Assembly: GCA_017457465.1 (NCBI GenBank)
Contig: JAFTHJ010000253.1
Coordinates: forward strand, 1-40,145
DNA length: 40,145 nucleotides
Source of the DNA: Clostridia bacterium
GTDB taxonomy: Bacteria; Bacillota; Clostridia; Oscillospirales; CAG-272
Direction: 5' to 3'
Of this stretch, positions 6,550 through 14,621 are shown piece after piece. How positions within the stretch are numbered: the stretch's first letter is position 1; each line of letters begins with the position of its first letter. Below the pieces are notes generated by a model. It was not told where the DNA came from. It searched no databases and was given only the letters and a program-made list of their open reading frames with translations. Both the position numbers and the translations under genes were made by a program.

Positions 6550-7605
6550 TTACCTCCATAGACTTTTGTAATAGGCGCAATAGCGCTGAAGTAGCTTAAA
6601 GGAATTGCCTTTGCGCAGGTGATCTAACTGACACTTAAAGCACTCATCAACCTTAGATCTCGGCATCTCGCCGCGCTTGACCTTCTGCACCATACGAAAG
6701 AGCTTCTTTCTGTTCCGCTTTACTGCTTCCGAAGAAACGAGCATTACGACCTTACCCGTAGAGGTAAGCAGATAATCGAAGCCCAGGAAGGTGAGCTTGT
6801 CTGTAACGTGTTGTATGCGTGTTTTACGCGGGTGTAGCTCAAAGCCGCCTTTGGCAAGGAATTTTTGAATTTCCGCCCGGCAATACTCCAAGTAGTTCTG
6901 ATCCTCGTGTATCATAATAAAATCATCCATATAGCGCAGATAGAATTTTATTCTGAGCTTTTCCTTTATAAAGTGGTCGAGTGGACTTAGCACGGAGATC
7001 CCTGCTATCTGAATGAGCTGGCTACCGGGGTTATAGCCGACCTCTCCCTTGTACTGCTCCCGAAGCACCCTCTCCGTTCTCTCATAGATTTCGGGCGGAA
7101 GCCTCTTAGCAAAACAAGCCTCGGCAACATCGTGCCGCATATTAGGGTAATATCCGTGTATATCGCACTTCAAAACATAGCCATTCGTGCCGTGCTTGCG
7201 GTAGAATTTTTGTAAAAACTCTTTCAAGCGGGTGCGGGCTAAGTCTGTGCCTTTGCCTTCCTGGCAGGCAAGATTATCGAAGATGAATTGCTTTGACATA
7301 AGCGGGTATATAACGTTGTCGTTCATACTGCGCTGATATACGCGATCCCGAAACGATATACTCACTGCCTCGCGCTTCTTCGGATAGGTTATAGTAAATT
7401 CCTTTGGAGGTCTTGCGGTATATGTACCGTCTTTTAATTCCTTCTCAAGCTTTAGCGTTTGCTCAATGCCGTTAAGGTGAAAGTGAGCAACAGAATCCTT
7501 CCATATAACGTTTTTCTTGCATTTTAGCATAGATTCGTAAAGCGCCTCAAAGCCTATAACACTCTCCAGGAGAGCAGCACCTTCGTAATTATAATTAGTT
7601 TCCAC
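6550..7605 (-). CDS. Reverse transcriptase of a diversity-generating retroelement
   Basis: This enzyme copies the template-repeat RNA into cDNA with errors at adenines, which then replaces the variable repeat. With the GTG at 7605 it has about 351 residues, normal for DGR enzymes. Visible palm motifs: KCDIHGYYPNM (first catalytic Asp, near 148), the SQ dipeptide in PGSQLIQIAGIS (near 195; DGR enzymes carry SQ where most reverse transcriptases have QG), YMDD (near 225-228), HPRKTR and FLGFDYL further on. The N-terminal KEFTITYPKKREAVSISFRDRVYQ block is also typical. GTG 7605 follows GGGAG by about 10 bases; a TTG at 7623 in frame has no ribosome binding site. No accessory domain is fused. It lies after the template repeat, as in the Bordetella phage BPP-1 order. 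Confidence 0.95.
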   Translation of the reverse strand: METNYNYEGAALLESVIGFEALYESMLKCKKNVIWKDSVAHFHLNGIEQTLKLEKELKDGTYTARPPKEFTITYPKKREAVSISFRDRVYQRSMNDNVIYPLMSKQFIFDNLACQEGKGTDLARTRLKEFLQKFYRKHGTNGYVLKCDIHGYYPNMRHDVAEACFAKRLPPEIYERTERVLREQYKGEVGYNPGSQLIQIAGISVLSPLDHFIKEKLRIKFYLRYMDDFIMIHEDQNYLEYCRAEIQKFLAKGGFELHPRKTRIQHVTDKLTFLGFDYLLTSTGKVVMLVSSEAVKRNRKKLFRMVQKVKRGEMPRSKVDECFKCQLDHLRKGNSFKLLQRYCAYYKSLWR

Positions 7606-7751
7606 GATGTATATAGCTCCCAAATTCTCATAAAGAAGTTGCTTGCATCACCATAGTATTGTTCGCCCACACGGGCAGGGATTTCGGCTCTTTGTATTAT
7701 ATATTTCGGAGCACCACTCTTACAGAGCAGCCTTTTCGTCCTACGATATAA

Positions 7752-7875
7752 ACAAACGGGGGCAAAGCGATTCGCGTTGTTCGCGTTGTTGTTGTTGAGG
7801 TAGCCTGTCGTGTTCACATTCCAAGTGTTGTACGAGTTGTTGCGATTCGCACTCCGCAGGCGCACGTTCTGCGTT
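7752..7875 (-). repeat. DGR template repeat (TR)
   Basis: About 124 bases between avd and the reverse transcriptase match the 3' end of the variable-protein gene (8391-8514). Counting by eye there are 18 differences and every one falls on a template adenine (read on the minus strand); all C, G and T positions agree. The TR is packed with AAC and AAT codons (translated in the target frame: NRNNSYNTWNVNTT and YLNNNNANNANR), the codons that give the widest amino-acid choice when adenines are changed. The 3' end, GC-rich and ending at GTTTGT, is where cDNA priming should begin; there the flanks diverge from the VR, as expected for IMH* versus IMH. Confidence 0.96.
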
Positions 7876-7899
7876 CAGCCTACATCCCTATTACGAGCA

Positions 7900-8313
7900 C
7901 TACGGCAATTTTGCGTAGCGCTTATAATCAGATTCTTTCCACGCGCGGAGGAGGTTTCTGACACCGATAGTCATTTCTCCCCAATACTTTACTCTCGTAA
8001 GCTTGAGATGAAATACCTTCTGCGCCATCTGCATCAGCGCCAAGAGATTATTACAATTCCTTGCCGCCTTTTCCTGCAAGCGCCGCCTCTCCGCAAAATC
8101 TTCGGCATTTCTCACGAGAATATTGTTTGCGGTCCAGGCATCCATATAGATAGCGAGGGCTGCGCCGTTGATTTTGTCGGTCAACGAGCCTTGATACTCG
8201 GGAAGAAATATCTTTTTATTTGCGGTGATGGTTATGGTATATGTTGCAAGGTTAAGGGCTTTCTCAAATACTTCAAGCTTGCCCGTTCCTCTTAGTCCTT
8301 CGGGTACTGCCAT
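7900..8313 (-). CDS. avd: DGR accessory variability determinant (Avd)
   Basis: A 137-residue, basic, almost wholly helical protein that fits the Avd four-helix bundle, which forms a pentamer, binds the reverse transcriptase and the template RNA, and is needed for mutagenic homing. Helices can be read at about residues 12-33, 43-70 (including NGAALAIYMDAWTANNI), 71-97 (EDFAERRRLQEKAARNCNNLLALMQ) and 98-130. Late tryptophans and KYWGEMTIGVRNLLRAWKESD are typical of the family, which is related to 23S rRNA intervening-sequence proteins. GGAGG lies 10 bases before the ATG. It stands between the variable protein and the TR, the usual place. Confidence 0.93.
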   Translation of the reverse strand: MAVPEGLRGTGKLEVFEKALNLATYTITITANKKIFLPEYQGSLTDKINGAALAIYMDAWTANNILVRNAEDFAERRRLQEKAARNCNNLLALMQMAQKVFHLKLTRVKYWGEMTIGVRNLLRAWKESDYKRYAKLP

Positions 8314-8344
8314 TTCGGCATATCCTCCTTCTTTAGTTCTTTTT

Positions 8345-8371
8345 ATCTCCTGCCGCGTGGCAGCAGGAGAT
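8345..8371 (-). promoter_or_regulatory. DGR target-recognition hairpin (cruciform) after the variable repeat
   Basis: ATCTCCTGC (8345-8353) pairs perfectly with GCAGGAGAT (8363-8371), with a 9-base loop; a shorter alternative, CTGCC-GCGT-GGCAG, lies inside. It starts 20 bases past the 3' end of the variable repeat and 7 bases past the stop codon. No T-run follows on the minus strand, so it is a poor terminator. In BPP-1 and other phages an inverted repeat just downstream of the VR marks it as the recipient, and this is the natural reading here. Confidence 0.75.
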
Positions 8372-8378
8372 TATCAGA

Positions 8379-9473
8379 TTAGCAAATGACACAAACGGGG
8401 GCAAAGCGATTCGCGAAGTACGCGGTGTAGTTGCTGAGGGAGCCCGTCGCGTTCACATTCCAAGCGCTGGACGAGTAGTAGCGATACGCACTCCGCAGGC
8501 GCACGCTCTGCGCCGAGGTTTTTGCGTTGATAGCGTAGTGGATATACTCATTGTAAATAGAAGGGTGATAGGATGCCGGGGATGTCAACCCGAGCGCACG
8601 CTTCCAATACTCAAAGTATTCGCCCTCTGCACCTTTGAGCTGCGGCACTCCGTACATCTGCTCAAGGGAAGGAAGGAAGAACGTATCATACGTATCCTCT
8701 CTATCTCCAAGATCCTTATCGGTAACGGTGTTGAGCGCCGTAGTAACCTTTACAGGCTGGATGATGGAAAGGAAGTCCTCTCCGAAGCCCGTCATAAAGC
8801 CTGCCTTAGTAGCAAGCTGCTCAGGGGGCATATCGCCAAGATGCTGAGCTTCCCACCATTCATTTACACCCTTCTTGCTATTGAGGTACTGACGGAGAGC
8901 AGAGTGCGACCATCTGTTATAGCCGTATCTGACTACGTTGCCGCTGGTATCCTTTATAGCAGTGTGGTAGTAGGTATCGTTGGTAGGAATAGCCGCGCCT
9001 ACGGTGTAATCCGTGCCCTCTACGAGAAGCTTGTACGCGGTTTCGCCCTTATCGTTGGTGTATGCGGTGTAATACGAGTAATCGCTTCCAAAGATGCCCT
9101 CGGTTGCTACCTCGTTCTCCTTAGCATCAAACTGCACTCCGAAGGGGGAGCAGTAATGCCACTGAAGATACATACCCGGAACGACAGAGCCATCTTTCAG
9201 GGTAACGTTTCCGAAGTGTACCACATTAAGCGGTACATCGTAGGTAATATCCGCTGCAACATCCTTCCAGGGAACGATGATCTGATCTCCGATATTGAAA
9301 AGCTTAGGAGCAAGCCCCTTTCTCACAATATCGTGAATGTAGCCAAGATCGGTGATATTTGCATCAACATCACCCTTAGCCATAGCCGACAGAAGCGCGT
9401 TGCCGAGGTCCAGCGCATCTGCAATTCTTTTGCCCGTTTCATCGAGCATCATAGGTTTTGTAACCTGGCTCAT
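8379..9473 (-). CDS. DGR variable protein, probable receptor-binding protein
   Basis: A 364-residue protein whose last 40 codons are the variable repeat. The start at 9473 is chosen because GAGGAGG precedes it by 9 bases; the longer reading from 9491 has none. Residues 1-60 may attach to the fibre; the rest resembles the DUF6273-type fold related to C-type lectins (for example SHSALRQYLNS in the middle and LRSAYRYY near the end, followed by SAWNVNATGSL and NRFAPVCVIC). The changed residues (YRYY, SSS, ASL, TAYF) should form the ligand-binding face. The stop codon of the upstream fibre-associated protein lies 1 base before the start, so the two are co-translated. Binding a host surface structure is inferred from family knowledge. 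Confidence 0.92.
   Translation of the reverse strand: MSQVTKPMMLDETGKRIADALDLGNALLSAMAKGDVDANITDLGYIHDIVRKGLAPKLFNIGDQIIVPWKDVAADITYDVPLNVVHFGNVTLKDGSVVPGMYLQWHYCSPFGVQFDAKENEVATEGIFGSDYSYYTAYTNDKGETAYKLLVEGTDYTVGAAIPTNDTYYHTAIKDTSGNVVRYGYNRWSHSALRQYLNSKKGVNEWWEAQHLGDMPPEQLATKAGFMTGFGEDFLSIIQPVKVTTALNTVTDKDLGDREDTYDTFFLPSLEQMYGVPQLKGAEGEYFEYWKRALGLTSPASYHPSIYNEYIHYAINAKTSAQSVRLRSAYRYYSSSAWNVNATGSLSNYTAYFANRFAPVCVIC
8391..8514 (-). repeat. DGR variable repeat (VR)
   Basis: Copy of the TR at the end of the variable-protein gene. Relative to the TR it differs at 18 positions, all corresponding to TR adenines, and encodes Tyr, Ser, Ala, Thr and Phe where the TR would give mostly Asn. The shared GC-rich 3' end (CGCTTTGCCCCCGTTTGT on the minus strand) is the likely IMH. 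The divergence shows the system has been active in this lineage. Confidence 0.96.
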
Positions 9474-9474
9474 T

Positions 9475-9837
9475 TTAGGTATCCTCCTCAAATGTAATAC
9501 AAAGTTCGCCGTTTACTACGGTGATGCCAATATCGAGAGAGGCTACCGCAGCCTCCGCGCCTGCCTTTGCGGCTTCCGCTGCCGCGCGTGCATCTTCTGC
9601 AAGTTTCTTAGCGTTCTCCGCAGCAGTTTTGAGCGCGGCAATATCGCCGTAATTAACGACATAAGGCAAATCGGCAAGCGGTGTCTTGCCATCACCTATT
9701 TTGATAGCATATCTGCCATCATTCTGCTTGACGTAAACAACCTCGTGCTCGTAAGGGGTAACTGCGCCATAGGCTGCCATTTCCTCAAGAGTGCACGCAA
9801 GTTCTTTACGCCTGGTATAGCCGGGATTTACTGCCAT
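9475..9837 (-). CDS. Short tail-fibre-type protein
   Basis: A 120-residue protein. The N-terminal 60 residues end in YVKQNDGRYAIKIGDGKTPLADLPY, the GDGxTPxxxLPY signature common in phage fibre N-terminal (particle-attachment or stem) domains, including those next to the Bordetella phage tropism protein. Residues about 65-95 are an Ala/Glu/Lys-rich coiled coil (AENAKKLAEDARAAAEAAKA), then a short beta strand pair ends the protein. It is likely a trimeric linker that carries the DGR variable protein. It ends one base before the variable-protein start, and the downstream gene's ribosome binding site overlaps its last codons. Confidence 0.75.
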   Translation of the reverse strand: MAVNPGYTRRKELACTLEEMAAYGAVTPYEHEVVYVKQNDGRYAIKIGDGKTPLADLPYVVNYGDIAALKTAAENAKKLAEDARAAAEAAKAGAEAAVASLDIGITVVNGELCITFEEDT

Positions 9838-9850
9838 TGTTTTAACCTCC

Positions 9851-11068
9851 TTAGCTTAATCCTGCGATCTGTGCGAGTGTTGGAGTGGTGAGAAGAAGCG
9901 CATCCGCAAGAGAAGAAATGGGCGGAGCTTCCTGGAGGTCAAACATCCTCTCACGGATTCCGTTCATATATTCCACAAGCCTTGAAGTCATACTGTCAAT
10001 AGGGATGCGGATCTCTCCTCCGTTTGCAAGAACGAGCACCGCCGCCTCAGCTCCCGGTGTATCGTCAAAATAAGAGTTTTCAGATACAATAAGCTCAAGC
10101 GGAAGGTCAACACTATCGGTAGAGCCGTCCGTTGCCGTGAAGGTGAGCACGCCCGTTTCTGCGTTGTAGCTGATAGAGGTAAACGCCTTCTCCTCCAGCG
10201 CTCTTAGTCTGTTGGAGAGCACAAGCGCAAGCTTTTCTTCGGATACAGATCCTGCTGCGAGCTTTGCGCCCGTTACGGCTGCATCGGCAAGCTTCTCGGT
10301 GGTAATGTTCTGATCCGCGATCTTCTCCGTAGAAACGGCGGCAGGGGCAATTTTTTCGTTTGTAACGGCACTTCCTGCTATCTTAGGCGTTGTAACACTA
10401 ACCGGGGCAAGCTTCGCCGTTGTAACGGCTTCCTGCGCAAGCTTAGGGGTAGTAACGTTCTCATCCGCAAGCTTAGGGGTGGTAACGGCTGCATCGTGAA
10501 TTTTAGGCGTTGTTACCGCGCCGTCAACTATGCGAGAGGTATTAACGTTGAGGTCAATGCTCTGTGCGCTCAGGACCTCTCCCGCCTCGTTGTAGAGGCG
10601 GAGGGTTACAATATGCGTAGAGGCATCCGTTTCAACCTTCATTGTAGCGCCGCAAGTCTGCCATATATCCTCAATGCTTTCGTAGTGCTCGGCAATAGCC
10701 TGGGCTATATTGTTGATAATAGCCTGCAACGTTTGCGTTGTAGTGATAGAGGCAGAAGGGTTGAGGCGCAGGATTTTGTTTGCAAAATCACCGCTTCTAA
10801 AGCTATCCACAAGATCCTTGAGGCTTCCCACTCCGTAATAGTCCAAAGGGATGCGGATATAGTCTGCCGCTTCGTTAGAAGCAAGCACGCTCTGTAATTC
10901 GTTGATTTTCTCCGCAAGGAAGGATGCAAGCTTATCAAACCACAGTTTCAACTGCGTTGAAGAAAGACCTCCTACGCCATACTGAGCGTTGGCGTTTGGT
11001 CTATCCGCGAGGGATTGCACTCCCTTTGAGGAGATCTGATTTTTTGAAATATTTACAAGCTTCTGCAT
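9851..11068 (-). CDS. Tail fibre protein with ten-residue repeats
   Basis: A 405-residue structural protein. Residues 1-120 look like an attachment and helical region (STQLKLWFDKLASFLAEKINELQ). Residues about 180-280 hold around ten repeats of the pattern V-T-T-x-K-[LI]-A-x-x-x (for example VTTPKLADEN, VTTAKLAPVS, VSTEKIADQN), a well-known phage fibre shaft motif. A beta-rich knob follows (SISYNAETGVLTFTATDGS), then a helical end. GGAGG lies 5-6 bases before the ATG. It lies between the hub-like protein and the short fibre-type protein, suggesting the order hub, shaft, linker, variable tip. Confidence 0.8.
   Translation of the reverse strand: MQKLVNISKNQISSKGVQSLADRPNANAQYGVGGLSSTQLKLWFDKLASFLAEKINELQSVLASNEAADYIRIPLDYYGVGSLKDLVDSFRSGDFANKILRLNPSASITTTQTLQAIINNIAQAIAEHYESIEDIWQTCGATMKVETDASTHIVTLRLYNEAGEVLSAQSIDLNVNTSRIVDGAVTTPKIHDAAVTTPKLADENVTTPKLAQEAVTTAKLAPVSVTTPKIAGSAVTNEKIAPAAVSTEKIADQNITTEKLADAAVTGAKLAAGSVSEEKLALVLSNRLRALEEKAFTSISYNAETGVLTFTATDGSTDSVDLPLELIVSENSYFDDTPGAEAAVLVLANGGEIRIPIDSMTSRLVEYMNGIRERMFDLQEAPPISSLADALLLTTPTLAQIAGLS
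10230..10530 (-). repeat. Tandem 30-base coding repeats in fibre gene
   Basis: About ten 30-base units encode the V-T-T-x-K-[LI]-A repeats of the fibre shaft. The DNA units have diverged in third positions, so they are an old protein repeat rather than a recent duplication. Unit number could change by recombination and alter shaft length. Confidence 0.7.
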
Positions 11069-11077
11069 ATAACCTCC

Positions 11078-13675
11078 TTACTCCTTATACCTTCCTGCTA
11101 TGTTGTATCGGAAGGAGATGTAGTACAGGGCGAAAGGCTTGAGGTATTCATCTGAATAGATATAATACTGCTTTTCTACCCATTGTTTCTCTTTCTCTTT
11201 TACTGAAAACAGGCTCTGCTCGGTAGTGATGAAAGAATAGTCCGAGAAATCCATATTTTCAAAAGAAAAGAGGCTACTGTTGATACGCGCAATTTGGTTA
11301 TAAGGTTTTTTGTTGGTACGTACTTTAATTTTTGCAGCGGATGCCTGGAGGGATTTTGTCTTTACGACAGTGGACTTTTTCACCGTGTTTTTTGTCAGGT
11401 GCGGCACTCCGCAGCAGTCCATTTTTGTAGCACAACCGCAGTGAATAGTCCTCTCATCAAAAGAGTAAAACTGCAGGGGAATTTCGCCCATTTCGTTCCT
11501 CTTGTCGAAGTTGAACGAGCATACGATTCCGTTCACCGTGCCGAAGAAAAGATTATTTTCAAGGCTTTTGACTATGCAAGCCTCGTTAAATGTTCCGCCC
11601 GTATAGTTTCCTTTGCCCTCGCAGAGATACGCCTCGTAGCGCACAAACTCATTCGTCAGCTCATCGTAAACCTCGTGTATCGCGTAATATACGCCGATGC
11701 TATAAGAGGTATCGTCAATGATAACGTTTACAAGCTCGTCAAAGATTTCAGCGGATGCAGTGCCGTCAGCGCCCGGGGCGTTGGCGATAGTGCCGGTGAG
11801 ATCCTTTGTTTCTCCCGTATCGTGATAGAACACGGTATTTGCAAGGGATATGGGTATTTCTATATGGTGCTCGGTATTGCCGCAGGTGCACTGCTTCGCT
11901 CCCTTCTTGCATTTGGTGCAATAGTGAACGTTTACGCCCTCAAACTCTGAATAGAGGCGCGTAGCATAGCGGTATTCGAGGTATTGATTTTTGAAAATAC
12001 CAATGTCCTCAAGGTAATACCACTCGTATTGTACTACTCCTGTATCGTGAGCATATCTCTGCCGGCTATCAGCCATAAAGATTTTGCCATCCACAAGAGC
12101 TATCAGGTAGCCGTTCCACTCCTCCAAAGAGGCGTTTTTCAGCTCCATATTGACGAGCTTTGCATCAATAAGGCTGGATCTGTGCTCAATAGCCCTCTCG
12201 TATCTCACGGAGAGCTGACCTACCGCCTCTACTCCAAGCCTGGAGATAAAAACGGGATCGTCAAGGAAGTTGATGCAAGCGCCGAGGCATCCGATGCCCG
12301 CAAGACCTCTTGTAGAGGGATAGTCCTTCGGGTGCAGATCATCTCCCGTAGCGTATGCAGTATGGAAATAAACAGAACCGTCCTGCTGCGTATCACCCTT
12401 CAATACCATAAGTGTATCAGCCACAACGAGCATACCCGTTATAGCAGCCATTCCTACGCCGTCAGCTACATAGTTTGTAGCCGGGAAGTAAGAAGGATCT
12501 GTGCGCCCGGTGATGTTGTTTCGCCCGCAGTAGTAGATGTTGTTAGGGTAATCAGGGTTGCCCGAAAGGAAAACGCGCTCGTCAAAAATTGCCGAGAGGG
12601 TGCAGCCTGTTATTTGCTCACTCTCGTAGGCTTTTTCTGCCGTAATTTCAACGCCTGCGTGCGTTTCGGGTAAATTCTTATCCGCAGGCTTTGCGGGGGC
12701 TTCCGTAAGCTCTATCTTGCCTTCAAGAAGGTTTACGGTGTATCCCTCTCCCTCTGTCAGCGTTTCCCCATATACCTTTACTTCTGCAATAGCATCAAGC
12801 TCGTTTTCGTTCATATAGAAAACCTTGTTTTCGCCATCTCCGAAAAAGGTGTGCTTGAATTTCGGTTGAAGCAAATTCCTATGCTCGTATTCCGCGCCAG
12901 CATCGGCGTTCTCACCTGAAGGGATGATGTTTTTGTAGGTGGTTGGAATGTAGGCATTGTCAAGCACGGAGGACACCTTGCTACCGTCATAGAGGAGGTA
13001 GTTTACGCCGTCAACGATATAAAGGCGGTTATTAAAAATAAAAGATGCGCTTTTGCGGGTGTTCATCCCGGCAAAAAGGGCATCCTCGGTTTTTATAGCC
13101 CCTTCATAATAGGATAAATACAAAACATCCTCAGCGGCAAGATCGCTGCGCTGGATAGTCAGCGTATGCGTATCTGCTTTATAAGAGGCGTTTAGTGTAA
13201 TGTCCTCGCCATCGGGCATATATACTCCTACAATTTCAGCAACATTTTCTCCCAAAAAAATGTTGAAGGTATGCACACCGCCGCTTGTCGTTTCAGATGC
13301 TTCGGGAAGCGTTACAGTTTCCTTCATAACGACACCGATGGTATCAGGGTAATTGTGCCAAAGGTAAAGCTTATTACCTGCGTGAATAAGTATTTTTGTT
13401 TGAATAGCGCCGCCTTCAGCTTTGTGCTGAAAATGGTGTATTCCATAGATCTCCGCTTCTTCGGGGAGCACGATGCGGCGGCGGAAGCCCGCAATCGTTT
13501 CAAGGGCTTTGCCTTGCCCGGATTGATAGTCTTTATACATATTTACGGCGTAGGCAAGGCGTTGCTCAATGACTTGTGTATGGTCGCTTGAAAAATCAAC
13601 GCCTCTAAAATCGCCGTAGTATCTGTTGTAAACATCTCTGCTTTTCAAGAGATTTTTTGTCTTAGAGTAAGCCAT
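11078..13675 (-). CDS. Large tail hub / nozzle-like structural protein
   Basis: An 865-residue, beta-rich protein. Phrases such as GGAIQTKILIHAGNKLYLWH, IFNNRLYIVDGVNYLLYDGSKV, FDERVFLSGNPDYPNNIYYCG and WNGYLIALVDGKIFMADS recur as short strand pairs, suggesting a beta-propeller of the type seen in podovirus tail hubs (the P22 gp10 class). It follows the adaptor gene directly, which fits. An unexpected zinc-ribbon-like CTKCKKGAKQCTC lies near residues 586-598, plus a second Cys cluster CGCATKMDCC near 740. The ATG has a weak upstream GG-rich site; the first residues MAYSKTKNLLK are basic. Assignment as hub is by context and fold style; a role as head-closure protein cannot be excluded. Confidence 0.65.
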   Translation of the reverse strand: MAYSKTKNLLKSRDVYNRYYGDFRGVDFSSDHTQVIEQRLAYAVNMYKDYQSGQGKALETIAGFRRRIVLPEEAEIYGIHHFQHKAEGGAIQTKILIHAGNKLYLWHNYPDTIGVVMKETVTLPEASETTSGGVHTFNIFLGENVAEIVGVYMPDGEDITLNASYKADTHTLTIQRSDLAAEDVLYLSYYEGAIKTEDALFAGMNTRKSASFIFNNRLYIVDGVNYLLYDGSKVSSVLDNAYIPTTYKNIIPSGENADAGAEYEHRNLLQPKFKHTFFGDGENKVFYMNENELDAIAEVKVYGETLTEGEGYTVNLLEGKIELTEAPAKPADKNLPETHAGVEITAEKAYESEQITGCTLSAIFDERVFLSGNPDYPNNIYYCGRNNITGRTDPSYFPATNYVADGVGMAAITGMLVVADTLMVLKGDTQQDGSVYFHTAYATGDDLHPKDYPSTRGLAGIGCLGACINFLDDPVFISRLGVEAVGQLSVRYERAIEHRSSLIDAKLVNMELKNASLEEWNGYLIALVDGKIFMADSRQRYAHDTGVVQYEWYYLEDIGIFKNQYLEYRYATRLYSEFEGVNVHYCTKCKKGAKQCTCGNTEHHIEIPISLANTVFYHDTGETKDLTGTIANAPGADGTASAEIFDELVNVIIDDTSYSIGVYYAIHEVYDELTNEFVRYEAYLCEGKGNYTGGTFNEACIVKSLENNLFFGTVNGIVCSFNFDKRNEMGEIPLQFYSFDERTIHCGCATKMDCCGVPHLTKNTVKKSTVVKTKSLQASAAKIKVRTNKKPYNQIARINSSLFSFENMDFSDYSFITTEQSLFSVKEKEKQWVEKQYYIYSDEYLKPFALYYISFRYNIAGRYKE

Positions 13676-13681
13676 AGTAAT

Positions 13682-14596
13682 TTACCACCCGTTTGAACTT
13701 TTGATAGGAACAGGTGTAGCATTGTAGATGCGCCTCTCTATATCAATCGCCCTCTCTCTGTAAAGCATAAGGTAATACTGCGCCTTTTCAGGCTCATCAT
13801 CCATCCAAACATAAGAGGCTACGAGAATGGGAAGGAGCGCACAAAGATCTTCGTCAAGGTCGATAACCGTGCTATCCTCGGATACTTCGCCCGTGTTTTC
13901 AATGCTTTTAGGCTTTCTGTTGTAGATAACCTTAAAAAGCCCCTTCATATCATAGGGAAGCAGGATAATTCTTCCGTTCTCAACGTTGTAGCCCTGGTTT
14001 AGATGCGTGATACCGTCTGCCTCTACAATGGGAGGAGAAGCGAGAGTGAGAAAATCGGGTGCGAGTGCGCTTATGTCATACCTGGTAAAAGGCTCGTATG
14101 CAGGAATATCCGCCTCGTTTGCGCTATACAAGTATTCGTACATAGCAACACATCTTACGGAGTAGAGATATTCGCCGTCAAAGTGCAATCTGATAGGAGC
14201 ATTTACAAAAGCTCCGTCTTGCTTGATAAAGCCGCGATACGCAGTAAAGCCCTGCGTGCCGGTAAGCTCTACCATACCGATCTTTACCCAGGTATCCGCG
14301 CTTGCCTCGTATTTTTCAATATAGAGTGTACCGTTACCATCTGCTTCAAAATAATATGACTTAACATTTTCTGCGTAGAAGAAAAGCTCATCGGTTTTCT
14401 CAAGGGGATCGAAAATCGCATCACTGACCTTGTTTACCATAGGCTTGTGATTGATAACATAAGCACTTGTTACAGGTCTGATAGCATTGACCTGTAACAA
14501 GGCTCTGTTTGCTGCGAATATAAAACGATCATCTTCCTCAAGAGAATCCTCAAACCCTAACTGCGCCACAGAATTGTAGAGCTGAGATACGGTCAT
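13682..14596 (-). CDS. Head-tail adaptor (connector) protein
   Basis: A 304-residue protein. It starts with a helix (TVSQLYNSVAQLGFEDSLEEDDRFIFAANRALLQVNAI) and ends with another helical block (LLPILVASYVWMDDEPEKAQYYLMLYRERAIDIERRI), the pattern of the adaptor that docks on the portal in podoviruses. A long beta-rich insert in the middle (residues about 75-210) may be a carbohydrate-binding-like domain, unusual for the minimal adaptor. It comes directly after the major capsid gene and before the hub-like protein. A GGAGG-like site precedes the ATG (GGAGGGTAAT). The adaptor call is moderate confidence. Confidence 0.65.
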   Translation of the reverse strand: MTVSQLYNSVAQLGFEDSLEEDDRFIFAANRALLQVNAIRPVTSAYVINHKPMVNKVSDAIFDPLEKTDELFFYAENVKSYYFEADGNGTLYIEKYEASADTWVKIGMVELTGTQGFTAYRGFIKQDGAFVNAPIRLHFDGEYLYSVRCVAMYEYLYSANEADIPAYEPFTRYDISALAPDFLTLASPPIVEADGITHLNQGYNVENGRIILLPYDMKGLFKVIYNRKPKSIENTGEVSEDSTVIDLDEDLCALLPILVASYVWMDDEPEKAQYYLMLYRERAIDIERRIYNATPVPIKSSNGW

Positions 14597-14621
14597 ATTA
14601 CCCTCCTGTCAGATAGACGAT

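Noticed and set aside
7554..7865. Open frame of about 100 residues across the template repeat
   Set aside because: It is the TR read in the target-gene frame (same RLRSA and NRFAPVC phrases) and runs into the reverse transcriptase gene. No ribosome binding site; it is explained by the DGR.
8345..8371. Terminator of the variable-protein gene
   Set aside because: No T-run on the minus strand; A-rich sequence follows and the avd ribosome binding site is next, so genes must be co-transcribed.
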